A stretch of 64,000 nt of DNA from Anaerolineae bacterium (GCA_022842885.1 JALHOR010000005.1:33739-97738), one strand, 5' to 3'. Shown: positions 53,636 through 62,862, counted from the stretch's first letter. Numbers and translations are program-made. Notes: a model not told the origin generated them from the sequence alone.

Positions 53636-55279
53636 ATGTCACGACCTATTTTTCTTTTGGGCATGATTTGCCTCGCGGCGTTGATAGTGCGCTTGGCACT
53701 ATTGCCCTCTGTGCCGCACCCCGGTATCGCCGACCCCAATCATTATTATCAAGTGGGGCAATCACTGGTAGCTGGGCGCGGTTTCACCATAGATTTCATT
53801 TGGCAATATAACAATCCACCAGCAGACATTGTACATGAGATGGATTATTGGAATCCGCTGGCGGCGGTCATCACGGCTGCCGGGTTTAAGCTATTTGGAG
53901 TCAATGTTGCCGCAGGTGTTTTGCCTTTTGCAATACTGGGCGCATTTTTGCCGATTGTCACTTTTTTTGCGGCTCGCCAACTGAAGCTAGAAAATGAGAG
54001 CGCCTTGTTTGCAGCGGCGTGTACGGCATTTTTACCAGAACTTATGCTGCATTCGCTCCGCACTGAGACGACGATTCCGGCGGCGCTATTGCAATGTGCC
54101 ACGATTTTATTGGTCGTTCATGGTCTGCGGTCACAAACATTATGGGCGTGGCTTTTGGCAGGCATATGTGGCGGTTTGGCTTATCTCGTCAGAAGTGATG
54201 CGGCGCTACTGCTGCCGATGTTAGTAGTCACATTGGGTATTTATAAAATCATCAACGTTATCCTCCAACCCCCGGTTCATTCTGACCTCACCCCCCAACC
54301 CCCTCTCCAAACGCGACCTCACCCCCCGACCCCCTCTCCAAACATGGAGAGGGGGAGTAAAATTTTAGTGTTTGCGCTTTTAAGCATTGTTGTTGCTGGC
54401 ATGGTGATAACCCCTTGGCTTATACGCAATCAGCAGCTTTTCGGCACGCCTACCACGCCGCACCTGAGCTACATGTTTTTCCTCACCCATCATGACGACC
54501 ATTTTGCCTATGATGATGGTTTTACGCTGGAAACATTGTTCGCTAGTCAAACACTAGGGCAAATTGTGGGCAAGCGTCTGTTTGAATTGGCAGCCGCGTT
54601 CAAAGTCATGGTCACATCGTTGGATAATTTTTTGCCGATTGCGGTTTGGGGCGGGTTACTGCTGCTCATTGTTCGCCGCGAAAAAGAACGTTTATTGACC
54701 TTAGCACCCACACTGATTCTGTTATTAGGCTTGCTGGTGTTTTATCCGGTGCTTGTCCCCATGAAAGCGCAAGGTGGTAGTTTCAAAAAAGCCTATCTGG
54801 CACTGATTCCCGTATTGCTGCCCTTGGCGGGGTATGCGCTGGAAATAGCTATTCAGGATAAACGCTTGCGGCGCGGTATCATGATTTTGGTCGTGCTGAT
54901 GATCGCCATTTTTAGCATTGACGCCGTGCGCTTGGACATGCAATTTGTTCGTGATTATCTGGCATACACGGAAAATATTTTGGATACAGTGGATGATTTG
55001 CCCGATGTCACCGGCGATGGTATGGTACGGTTGATGAACCAAGACCCATTCATGATGAGTTTTTATGGCGTGCAATCGGTGATGACCCCGCGTGATGACC
55101 GCGATGCTGTTTTCGCAGTGGCGCAAAAATATCAGATAGATTATTTGCTCGTGCCAACCGCCCGCCCAGAATTAGATGCTGTCGTTTGGTTTCAGACCGA
55201 GACCGATTCACGGTTTCAGCATGTTATCAATGTGCCGCGTTCCAACTTGCAGATTTACACTTTCGTTCTTAACCCATAA
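53636..55279 (+). CDS. GT-C (GT39-like) membrane glycosyltransferase with in-frame repeat insertion
   Basis: A 547-residue protein with about 11 membrane segments. The first external loop has HPGIADPNHYYQVGQSLVAG, the Asp and Tyr-Tyr pattern of ArnT/PMT-type enzymes. Between membrane helices near residues 215-240 it reads DLTPQPPLQTRPHPP and TPSPNMERGS, encoded by two tandem 29-bp repeats and a hairpin (54284-54355) that look inserted. The C-terminal soluble domain follows the last helix. It is cotranscribed with the next gene, whose ATG follows the stop directly. Confidence 0.82.
   Translation: MSRPIFLLGMICLAALIVRLALLPSVPHPGIADPNHYYQVGQSLVAGRGFTIDFIWQYNNPPADIVHEMDYWNPLAAVITAAGFKLFGVNVAAGVLPFAILGAFLPIVTFFAARQLKLENESALFAAACTAFLPELMLHSLRTETTIPAALLQCATILLVVHGLRSQTLWAWLLAGICGGLAYLVRSDAALLLPMLVVTLGIYKIINVILQPPVHSDLTPQPPLQTRPHPPTPSPNMERGSKILVFALLSIVVAGMVITPWLIRNQQLFGTPTTPHLSYMFFLTHHDDHFAYDDGFTLETLFASQTLGQIVGKRLFELAAAFKVMVTSLDNFLPIAVWGGLLLLIVRREKERLLTLAPTLILLLGLLVFYPVLVPMKAQGGSFKKAYLALIPVLLPLAGYALEIAIQDKRLRRGIMILVVLMIAIFSIDAVRLDMQFVRDYLAYTENILDTVDDLPDVTGDGMVRLMNQDPFMMSFYGVQSVMTPRDDRDAVFAVAQKYQIDYLLVPTARPELDAVVWFQTETDSRFQHVINVPRSNLQIYTFVLNP
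54284..54355. repeat. in-frame GC-rich repeat plus 10-bp hairpin
   Basis: Two copies of a 29-bp unit beginning GACCTCACCCCCC and ending CCCTCTCCAAAC (54284-54312 and 54315-54343) differ at one base. The second copy runs into a perfect stem CCCCCTCTCC / GGAGAGGGGG (54330-54339 with 54346-54355). The element keeps the reading frame open. Confidence 0.88.
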
Positions 55280-56635
55280 ATGCCGGACAGTGTGATGTCT
55301 TTTTTTCAGTCGCATCGTTGGTTGTTATTGATTTTGCTAGTGGCGCTTGGGCTGCGGTTGTATGTTGCCGCCGGACGCGATATACAAACCGCGTTTATGG
55401 TAGGCGGTGGTGGTGATGAAGTGTGGTACATGAACAACGGTTGGGGGTTGGTGAGTGGGCAAATACGCGGCGTCATTCGTGGGCAAGCCTTTGAAATCGA
55501 AGCATTGCCTTCCCCACCTGTTTATTTGCTCATCGTTGGCATTCCCCAATTTCTGCTGCCAGAACATGACGCGGCACGATTCGTATTGATTTTACAAACT
55601 ATCATGGGAACAACGATTTGTTTTTTCGCTTATGGCATTGCCCACCGTATCGCCAATGATAATAGAGCAGGTCTCATCGCGGCGGCAGCATTGGCAATTT
55701 CTCCAGCTTTCATCATCACCGGAACTTATTTACTGACGGAAACGACAGCCATTTTTTTCTTGTCCGCTGGCTTATGGGCATATACCGAGTGGGTCAATAA
55801 AAATTTATCCACTGATTATAGGGGAGAATTTCGACACTCTCTCCTCCTAATTGCTGGCATTCTTTTGGGGCTGGCGACACTTACCCGTGCGGCATTTATC
55901 TTGTTTCCGGCACTGGTGGCGCTGCATCTGGTATGGATTTATCGGCGGCAGTGGCGGCGTGGGATACTATTGGCGCTGCTTCTTTTGCTCGTATATGGTG
56001 CAACCATTTCGACATGGACAGCTTATAATTTTGTGCGCTTCAATCGGTTTATCGTTGTCAGCAATCAATTCATGCCTGCTGTGTGGCGCGGTGCAGTCGC
56101 AGACGACGCTAGTACACCACAAGAAATGGATGCCATGCTGCTGCCAGATTGCACCGAAAATTGTTCGCAGCCCTTGGCAGATGAGATTTACAGCCAGCAA
56201 GTTACCACCACTATCACAGCAGATTTAGCGGGTTATATCCAACGACGCCTCAATGAGATGCTGAATGCTAGTTCGATTCCATATGGCACACAAGAAATGC
56301 CCGGCGAAAGTTTGCGCGAATTATTGCGGCTATGGCTGACAGAAGATTTTAGCTGGCAAGGATTTTTGCGTTTGGTGAATGGCGATTATTTCTGGCTGAA
56401 ATTAGCCATGTACGGGTTTCACTACGGGGGTATTCTTTTTGGATTAGTGGGTTTATGGCATCTGCGTCGCCGCCCCGATTTGTGGATGATTCCCATGAGC
56501 TTGATTATTTACACACATGGCATTCATTTGGTGTTGTTGGCACTGCCGCGCTATTTATTCCCGACACAAGTCTGCTGGTGGCTTTTGGCGGCAGTGGGGA
56601 TAAAACACCTGTTATATCGTAGAAGCAATCTTTAA
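55280..56635 (+). CDS. GT-C (GT39-like) membrane glycosyltransferase
   Basis: A 451-residue polytopic protein with about 10 helices. The first external loop contains GGGGDEVWYMNNGWGLVSGQ, including the acidic pair typical of GT-C catalysis. It shares the general order of segments with the preceding gene but lacks the C-terminal soluble domain and ends in short basic residues. It begins immediately after the stop codon of the preceding gene, so the two probably act on the same lipid-linked sugar pathway. Its UAA stop lies in TTAA shared with the convergent TIR gene. Confidence 0.83.
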   Translation: MPDSVMSFFQSHRWLLLILLVALGLRLYVAAGRDIQTAFMVGGGGDEVWYMNNGWGLVSGQIRGVIRGQAFEIEALPSPPVYLLIVGIPQFLLPEHDAARFVLILQTIMGTTICFFAYGIAHRIANDNRAGLIAAAALAISPAFIITGTYLLTETTAIFFLSAGLWAYTEWVNKNLSTDYRGEFRHSLLLIAGILLGLATLTRAAFILFPALVALHLVWIYRRQWRRGILLALLLLLVYGATISTWTAYNFVRFNRFIVVSNQFMPAVWRGAVADDASTPQEMDAMLLPDCTENCSQPLADEIYSQQVTTTITADLAGYIQRRLNEMLNASSIPYGTQEMPGESLRELLRLWLTEDFSWQGFLRLVNGDYFWLKLAMYGFHYGGILFGLVGLWHLRRRPDLWMIPMSLIIYTHGIHLVLLALPRYLFPTQVCWWLLAAVGIKHLLYRRSNL

Positions 56636-57297
56636 GCACTCAGCACATTCAACATTTGGCGCAACGCTGTTTTGTAATCTGCCGTAAAATCGTAGCGTGG
56701 GCTACGCCGAATCATATCCGGTGGTTCGGCGTTGGCAACTTGGGCAATGATGATGGGCTTGCGATTCTGTTTAAAGAATTGCCACGCGGCTGTCACTTTG
56801 GCATCCGCGCGTGCTTGGGGTGATAAAACCAGCACCATCCGCGCACATTCACGCAATGCTGGATGCACGCCGCCCGTCCACAAGGCATCACTGGTTGAAA
56901 TATCATGTAACCAAACTGCCAAACCAGCGCGAGTCAAATCCACCGCCAATTGTCTAGCTGCTACCGAATCATCTTCTGTAAAATTAACATAAACCGTATC
57001 GCGTGCTAACTGCGGACGATTGCGTTTGTCTTTTTCTTCAGCGACCACCACTGCCGACGGGCGCGATTTTTCCTGATGCAAATCAGTTTTGCCTAAGCGG
57101 AAAACCGACCCGCCGCACATCGGACATTCGCCCTGTGTTGCCGGCTGCCCTTTGCGCGTCCAAACCGGGTGCGGGTCGTCCATCGTAATCGTTTCACGGC
57201 AGCGCACACAATACGCTTCAACCTCAATCGGTTCGGGGTCATCGTCAAACATGCCAGAATCAATATCAGAAAAAGAATCATGGTCTCTATTCATCAT
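56632..57297 (-). CDS. zinc-ribbon (DUF5679-like) plus TIR domain protein
   Basis: A 221-residue protein. Residues 29-70 form a treble-clef-like zinc module with AYCVRCRETITMDDP and GECPMCGGSVFRLG, matching the DUF5679 pattern. Residues about 100-215 form a TIR domain: VYVNFTEDDSVAARQLAVDL, LTRAGLAVWLHD, ALRECARMVLVLSP and KPIIIAQV. In NADase TIRs the segment after LSP carries the catalytic Glu; here it reads DAKVTAAWQFFKQ, with Ala at the expected position, so NAD cleavage is doubtful and a binding or scaffold role is more likely. No antiphage partner gene is adjacent. Confidence 0.82.
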   Translation of the reverse strand: MMNRDHDSFSDIDSGMFDDDPEPIEVEAYCVRCRETITMDDPHPVWTRKGQPATQGECPMCGGSVFRLGKTDLHQEKSRPSAVVVAEEKDKRNRPQLARDTVYVNFTEDDSVAARQLAVDLTRAGLAVWLHDISTSDALWTGGVHPALRECARMVLVLSPQARADAKVTAAWQFFKQNRKPIIIAQVANAEPPDMIRRSPRYDFTADYKTALRQMLNVLSA

Positions 57298-57397
57298 CGT
57301 CGCCCACTCACTTTATCGCTAAACATTACCCATTGTAGAACAAATTTACCATCTCGCCCATAGGATTATCTTGAATATGTCATTTGGAAAATATTTC

Positions 57398-58561
57398 TCA
57401 GGGATTTTGGATAACGGTAAATCGCTTCAAGACTGCCCCCTGTGGGAAATATAAGCCGACTTCGCCCCCTGCTCGTGAAAGATAAGGTAGATCTATGATG
57501 CCCATCGTCTGCCCATTGATGCTCACCGTTACGGTTTGCTCGTTCACATCAATCACCATCGTAGTTTCGCTGGTTAAAACCATATTCGGTGACCAAACCA
57601 CATAAGGTTGGATGTTTGGTGCGGGGGAGAACGGTTGCACCTGCACACGAGTAATTTTTAATGCCTCCGTCAGAAACCACACTTCTTCAGTGTACTCAAA
57701 TTGATTTTCAAACCCAATCCGATACCAAGCAAGATTGGATAACGATGGGATAAACGTTATTTGTATTTGATAATTCCCGCCAATGATTTGCGTGCTATAA
57801 AGAGAATTTGTCGGCATATCCTCGTCATTCGGATTGGTCGCTTCAATTCCATTTTCGACGCTTCGCCAAGTATCGGAAAAACGCCAGATTTGCGGATTAA
57901 TGCCTGTGTTGAAATCATCATCTATGAAGATGCGCGAGGTAGCACCCGTGGCTGAAGGTTGGATGAAGAGCAGCGGTGTACTGGTCGCTGTTGGCACGCT
58001 AGTTGGGCGATTTTCGGTGGCGCTATTGGAATTGTTTAAGGCAGCACGGGTCGCCTGAAAATTCAGTTCGACTTCGGTGGCATTTTGTTGTAATTGTGAT
58101 TGCGTTGCGGCGTAATTAAGCGCGACTTGCGTCCTCTCCTCAGCGTTCAAAACGGCATTGGCTGTTTGCGTGGCGATGATGTTGCGGGCTAACTGGGTCG
58201 CTGTTTGGTTCAAGAGAACCGCCGCATTATCCAAAGCAACTTGCGTACTTTGCACCGCGTTAGCTTGTGCCTGCTGCGTATTTGCGGCTGCCACTGCCAA
58301 TTGGGTTGCCTGCGCGATGCTGGCTTCGTTGGTGACATTGATGACAAAGCCAAAGCCCGCCAATGCGGTATTCGTTGCGGCGGCTTGCTGCCAAATCATC
58401 GTCTCAGTCGCTTTAAAATTCAGCACTTGCGGCAGAAAAAAAGTAGTGCCTGCCACACCTGCCAATAAGCCAATCGTGAGCATAAACACGGTGAGCAAAC
58501 AACCGCGCCCGGTGATAATAATGTTGAACGCCGATGCATTTTTGCGTTTATCTTGTTGCAT
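57398..58561 (-). CDS. membrane-anchored protein with Gln/Ala/Thr stalk and concanavalin-like domain
   Basis: A 387-residue protein. One helix near residues 20-45 (CLLTVFMLTIGLLAGVAGTT) anchors it. A stalk of Ala, Thr, Gln and Asn-rich helical repeats (about 55-180; AATQSQLQQNATEVELNF) follows, then a Thr/Pro linker and a beta-rich domain (about 208-387; FIDDDFNTGINPQIWRFSDTW, YQIQITFIPSLS, GGEVGLYFPQGAVLKRFTV) resembling LamG/concanavalin-type sandwiches that bind glycans. No enzymatic motif is seen. The overall plan echoes the vWA protein at 29-32 kb. Confidence 0.75.
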   Translation of the reverse strand: MQQDKRKNASAFNIIITGRGCLLTVFMLTIGLLAGVAGTTFFLPQVLNFKATETMIWQQAAATNTALAGFGFVINVTNEASIAQATQLAVAAANTQQAQANAVQSTQVALDNAAVLLNQTATQLARNIIATQTANAVLNAEERTQVALNYAATQSQLQQNATEVELNFQATRAALNNSNSATENRPTSVPTATSTPLLFIQPSATGATSRIFIDDDFNTGINPQIWRFSDTWRSVENGIEATNPNDEDMPTNSLYSTQIIGGNYQIQITFIPSLSNLAWYRIGFENQFEYTEEVWFLTEALKITRVQVQPFSPAPNIQPYVVWSPNMVLTSETTMVIDVNEQTVTVSINGQTMGIIDLPYLSRAGGEVGLYFPQGAVLKRFTVIQNP

Positions 58562-58665
58562 TGTGTTGTCCTCTTGTTTGCGCCGATAAAATTATTATGC
58601 CGCACAAACCCCAAAAATACTGTTTGCAATTTGATTCTTGATACAATCTCTAGTGATTTTTATCG

Positions 58666-58689
58666 TTATCTGTGATAAAGGATTATAAT
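58666..58689 (+). promoter_or_regulatory. -10 element with overlapping inverted repeat
   Basis: TATAAT (58684-58689) 50 nt before the ATG of the next gene; a TTATC-TGT-GATAA inverted repeat (58666-58678) lies in the spacer position. Confidence 0.45.
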
Positions 58690-58738
58690 CGGATTTAATC
58701 AAACCCTTTTTGGTTTTCAGGCAACGGAGACAAATAGC

Positions 58739-59659
58739 ATGGCAATACGGTGGACAATTACCGAGGAGATGAATCGCGTACATCTGACGCAGGTTTTTTC
58801 CGGTGGCGCATGTAATATCTTGGATGAACAAGGAAAATTGCTGCGGAATAATGAGCGTGACCGCATCAATGATTGGATTACCACTAAACGAGTCATTTTC
58901 TTTGACCCACAAATTCATCCCGATACGCATGGGTATGAGTACGATTATCTAAAACACCATCCCCTAGAAATTGCCGCCCGCAATGCTGCCAAAGTCAACT
59001 TATATGAAATTTCGCCGCGCAGTTTTTGCGGCATCACATCGCTAGAAATTGCCACCGACCATTTTTTGAATCGGGAACCTACTGTGATTTATTATTCGGA
59101 TGGCAACCCAGAAAAAGATGCGCTGCCCGTGCATAACCTATGGGGACACCCGTTGTTTGAGCCACTAGGCATCCGCGATAATCAAGAAGGAATGCAAGCC
59201 CATTACCGAGAATTCATGAAAAACGGAACAAATATGCGCCTGCATTTGATTCATCAAGCGCGGAAATTAGATACTTTGACCGTAACATTTAATGGCGAAA
59301 TCCGCAAAAATGATGTGGTGATTACACCCTACCGGATGCACGCAGTGGATATGTTTACGGCATTATCGCGGGCAGCAGGCGGGGAACGCATTTTTGTTTA
59401 TTTTTCCGGTGGTCCCGAAACTCGTGATGCCAAAGGCAATCCGCGCTTTGTGCTGCCGGAAAATCCCGCCGATGTTGAGCTGAATGCACTGCTTGACCAA
59501 TATGTGGATGAAGGCAATGAATTACGGCGTGCCATCATAGATTTGGTGGAAATTAGCGTCTTTTTGCGCGTGGTCTATACGCAAGCCGCCGCAATTCAGG
59601 CATTAGATGAGTTATTCAAAGTAGCGGGTGTAGCACTCAACAGCGAAACTCAATCATAG
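58739..59659 (+). CDS. hypothetical 306-aa protein
   Basis: Not assigned to a known family with confidence. The N-terminal half reads like a Rossmann-type nucleotide/sugar-processing fold: VFSGGACNILDEQGKLL near residue 19, VIFFDPQIHPDTHGYEYDYL near 51, LEIAARNAAKVNLYEISPRS near 76 and TSLEIATDHF near 99. Compare nucleoside 2-deoxyribosyltransferases, which have similar DPQ/HG and E-x-A elements; this is only a suggestion. The C-terminal half is helical with ELRRAIIDLVEIS. A TATAAT lies upstream at 58684. It is followed 18 nt later by the glutaminyl cyclase gene. Confidence 0.6.
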   Translation: MAIRWTITEEMNRVHLTQVFSGGACNILDEQGKLLRNNERDRINDWITTKRVIFFDPQIHPDTHGYEYDYLKHHPLEIAARNAAKVNLYEISPRSFCGITSLEIATDHFLNREPTVIYYSDGNPEKDALPVHNLWGHPLFEPLGIRDNQEGMQAHYREFMKNGTNMRLHLIHQARKLDTLTVTFNGEIRKNDVVITPYRMHAVDMFTALSRAAGGERIFVYFSGGPETRDAKGNPRFVLPENPADVELNALLDQYVDEGNELRRAIIDLVEISVFLRVVYTQAAAIQALDELFKVAGVALNSETQS

Positions 59660-59677
59660 CGAGATGGATTATTGTTT

Positions 59678-60511
59678 ATGCGCCACCAGTATCGTATCGG
59701 ATTTATCGCACTATTGTTGCTATTGAGCCTGAATTCAAGCCTGTGGGCGCAAGAGTCAGCGCCCGTGCCAACTCTTATCCCGGAAATTATCAATGTTTTT
59801 CCACATGATGGTGCAGCATTTACACAAGGCTTGCTCTATTTCGATGGCTTGCTCTACGAAAGTACCGGGCTGCGCGGCGAATCATCTTTGCGCGAAGTTG
59901 ATCCGACCACAGGCGAAGTGCTGCGAATTTTGCCCATCAATCGCCCAGCAGAACAGCTAACCGGGGAAACACCACAGCAAGATTATTTTGCCGAAGGGCT
60001 AGAGCGCGTTGATAATCGGCTGATTCAACTAACGTGGACAGAAGGCGAAGCCTTTGTCTATGATTTAGCCACTTTTGAGCGCCTGAACACGTTCAATTAT
60101 GAAGGTGAAGGTTGGGGATTGTGTTACGATGGGCGCTACTTATTCATGAGCGATAGCACCAGTTATTTATCGCTGCGGGATGCTGAAACGTTTGACCTTA
60201 TCGTTAAATTTTTAGTGACGATTGAAGGGCAACCGCTGCGTCCGCAACTGCTCAACGAGTTGGAATGCGTTGACGAGCATGTTTACGCCAATCTATGGAA
60301 TTCCAATTTTATTGCCCAGATTGATAAATATACCGGGCAAATTATCGCCCTCATTGACGCATCATCGCTGTTGACGCCCGAAGAACAGACACTGTTAGAT
60401 TCAAGTCAGGTATTGAACGGCATCGCTTATAACCCAGATACCGAGACATTTTTTATCACGGGCAAGCAATGGACAAAGCTATTTGAAGTGCGCTTTGTGC
60501 CGAAGTCATAA
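59678..60511 (+). CDS. glutaminyl-peptide cyclotransferase (secreted)
   Basis: A 277-residue exported five-bladed propeller of the bacterial/plant QC type, which converts N-terminal Gln to pyroglutamate. A signal peptide (1-25) precedes the core. Signatures are FPHDGAAFTQGLLYFDGLLY, ESTGLRGESSLREVD, FAEGLERVDNRL, NYEGEGWGLCYDG and LNGIAYNPDTETFFITGKQW. The TTG at 59672 gives two extra residues; the ATG at 59678 is preferred. It could cap exported proteins and is the only clear post-translational exported enzyme in the window. Confidence 0.9.
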   Translation: MRHQYRIGFIALLLLLSLNSSLWAQESAPVPTLIPEIINVFPHDGAAFTQGLLYFDGLLYESTGLRGESSLREVDPTTGEVLRILPINRPAEQLTGETPQQDYFAEGLERVDNRLIQLTWTEGEAFVYDLATFERLNTFNYEGEGWGLCYDGRYLFMSDSTSYLSLRDAETFDLIVKFLVTIEGQPLRPQLLNELECVDEHVYANLWNSNFIAQIDKYTGQIIALIDASSLLTPEEQTLLDSSQVLNGIAYNPDTETFFITGKQWTKLFEVRFVPKS

Positions 60512-60522
60512 TTAACATGATT

Positions 60523-60542
60523 GGGTTTGGCACGCCAAACCC
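60523..60542. repeat. perfect 20-bp palindromic hairpin
   Basis: GGGTTTGGC-AC-GCCAAACCC right after the glutaminyl cyclase gene. No T-run follows on the plus strand. It resembles 16547-16568 and may be an interspersed palindrome rather than a classic terminator. Confidence 0.55.
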
Positions 60543-60582
60543 TACTATATCGAATTGCAATTATTTTTAAGAGAAAACACTT

Positions 60583-62853
60583 ATGCCACAAAAAAATAGA
60601 CCTCGTTTTACTATCGGCGCTGCCTTGCGATTGATAGGGGCGGCATTGCTTGTGTTCCTGTGTACTATCACTACCATATTGGCATTTTTACCTGTGCCAG
60701 AAGATGTCATTATCCCATTGGCACAGCAAGGCGGCGGCGCACGCCAGAATGACTCTGGTGTGACTGGGTTGCAATTGGTGTGGGAAGAATTGCCCACCGT
60801 GAATTCAGCCCATGCCGAATTGGGTAAATTGTTATTTTACGACCCTGTCCTCTCTGCCGATAATGATATGTCATGCGCGACATGTCATCATCCTGATTTG
60901 GGTTTCAGCGATGGACGACAAGTGGCATTAGGCTCACATGGTGATTTGCGGCGCAATTCGTCATCATTGTGGAATGTTGCCTATGCCAGTTCGTTATTCT
61001 GGGATGGGCGGGCAAAATCGCTGGAAGAACAGATGCTTATCCCCCTCACCAATCCCGATGAAATGGGCGCGGATATTGAGGCAATGATTACCGAGTTGCA
61101 AGCTATCCCAGAATATAGCGAACAATTTGATACGGCATTTAACGATGGTATCACGCTGGATAACGTTGTAGCCGCGATTGCGGCATTTCAACGCACTCTT
61201 ATCAGCAACAATGCCCCATTTGACCGCTATGCCGCTGGCGATTTTAATGCGCTCACGCCTGCCCAACGACGTGGCTTTGAAATTTTTAGAAGCGCCGAGA
61301 CACGTTGTTTTGAATGTCATGCTTGGCCCACTTTCACGCACGATACATTTCATGTGTTGGGCGTGCCAGACATCAACCCGGATAATCCTGATTTAGGACA
61401 AATTGAAGTTGTGAATGCGCCGGATGCCGAGCGTGGTTTTCGCATTCCCGGTTTACGCAATGTCGCGCTGAGTGCGCCGTATATGCACAATGGCGTTTTT
61501 GCTACTTTGGAAGAAGTGATTGATTTTTATGCGGATGGCGGCGGCAAAGCGCACCATATCGACAATGTGGATGAAAAAGTGCGCGGCTTTGATGTGACTG
61601 AACAGGAAATCAGTGATTTGGTGGCATTTTTGCACGCGCTGACCGATGAACCCACCGCCTTAATCACTATTCCAGACAGTGTTCCTTCGGGTTTGCCTAT
61701 CATTGCCCCAATGGAAAATCCAGCGCGGGCAGTCGTGGAAAATTCAACAGTCGCCCCATCACAACTCGGCAACCGCGAACCCCAAACAATTACGGTTAAA
61801 TCCGGTGAGAGTATCCAAGCCGCGATAGACAAAGCGCAACCGGGCGATACGATTCTGGTCGAACCCGGCACTTATTATGAATCAGTCTATATTGATATGC
61901 CCCAAATCACCGTGCGCGGCATCATCACAGATGAGGAACGCCCTTGGCTGGATGGTGAAAATCAGCGCAGTGATGGGTTTAATACTACAGGCGATGATTT
62001 CTTGATTGAAGGTTTTGGTTTTCGTGGGTATATCGGCAATGCCATTTTAACGACAGGTGCGGAACGGGTTGTCTTCCGTGACCTGATTATCGAAGGCACT
62101 TATGATGAAGGTGTCGAAACCATTTATGGCATTTATCCGGTAGAATGCACTGGTATTTTGATTGAAAATACCATCGTCACCGGCATTGCCGATGCCGCCA
62201 TCTATGTCGGGCAAAGCCGTGGTCCTATCATCGTGCGGAACAATGTTGTGCATGGCAATGTGACAGGTATTGAAATCGAAAATAGCACGTACGCCGAAGT
62301 GTATGATAACCATGCTTATAACAACACTGCCGGTATTTTGGTCTTTTTGCTACCGAATAATCCGTCTAAAGTAGGCTACGGTACGCGAGTCTATAACAAT
62401 CTGGTGGAAGACAATAATCATCCCAATTTTGGGGCTGCCGGGTCAGTAGTCGCCATGGTGCCGCCGGGAACTGGCGTGATGTTGATGACTGCCGATAACA
62501 CCGAAATTTTCAACAATACCATTCGCAATAACCAAACTGCTGGGCTGATTGTCACCAGCCTGTATATTTTATATGAGCGTGATACGGTGTTTGATTTGGG
62601 ACCGCTGCCAGAGAACAATTATGTTTATGGCAATACATGGGAAAACAACGGCTACTCTCCCGCAGGCATGGCAGCCGAAATTGGCATTCCGGGGGCAGAT
62701 ATTATCTGGACAGGCGAAGGCTGGAATAATGCCTTTGACGAACCCACTGCCAGCAAAATGCCCCCCCTCTTGCCGGAACGTGGTTGGATAGACCCTGCCA
62801 AACGCTTGGTATGGCAGCTTTATGATCGCCTCTTTGCACTTTTGCTTAGTTAG
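60583..62853 (+). CDS. diheme cytochrome c peroxidase/MauG-like protein fused to a parallel beta-helix
   Basis: A 756-residue exported protein with one N-terminal membrane segment (about 11-36). Residues 75-365 form a CCP/MauG-like diheme domain: SCATCHHPDLGFSDGR near 104 and RCFECHAW near 241 are CxxCH sites, with APYMHNGVFATLEE near 300 providing the usual axial and loop residues. Residues about 395-640 form a right-handed parallel beta-helix: SGESIQAAIDKAQPGDTILV, GTYYESVYI, then many NNTAGI- and YGNTW-type turns. It likely oxidises an organic substrate outside the cell and binds or cleaves a polysaccharide; both roles are inferred from domains. A terminator overlaps the convergent gene end. 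Confidence 0.88.
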   Translation: MPQKNRPRFTIGAALRLIGAALLVFLCTITTILAFLPVPEDVIIPLAQQGGGARQNDSGVTGLQLVWEELPTVNSAHAELGKLLFYDPVLSADNDMSCATCHHPDLGFSDGRQVALGSHGDLRRNSSSLWNVAYASSLFWDGRAKSLEEQMLIPLTNPDEMGADIEAMITELQAIPEYSEQFDTAFNDGITLDNVVAAIAAFQRTLISNNAPFDRYAAGDFNALTPAQRRGFEIFRSAETRCFECHAWPTFTHDTFHVLGVPDINPDNPDLGQIEVVNAPDAERGFRIPGLRNVALSAPYMHNGVFATLEEVIDFYADGGGKAHHIDNVDEKVRGFDVTEQEISDLVAFLHALTDEPTALITIPDSVPSGLPIIAPMENPARAVVENSTVAPSQLGNREPQTITVKSGESIQAAIDKAQPGDTILVEPGTYYESVYIDMPQITVRGIITDEERPWLDGENQRSDGFNTTGDDFLIEGFGFRGYIGNAILTTGAERVVFRDLIIEGTYDEGVETIYGIYPVECTGILIENTIVTGIADAAIYVGQSRGPIIVRNNVVHGNVTGIEIENSTYAEVYDNHAYNNTAGILVFLLPNNPSKVGYGTRVYNNLVEDNNHPNFGAAGSVVAMVPPGTGVMLMTADNTEIFNNTIRNNQTAGLIVTSLYILYERDTVFDLGPLPENNYVYGNTWENNGYSPAGMAAEIGIPGADIIWTGEGWNNAFDEPTASKMPPLLPERGWIDPAKRLVWQLYDRLFALLLS

Positions 62854-62862
62854 TTACAAATG

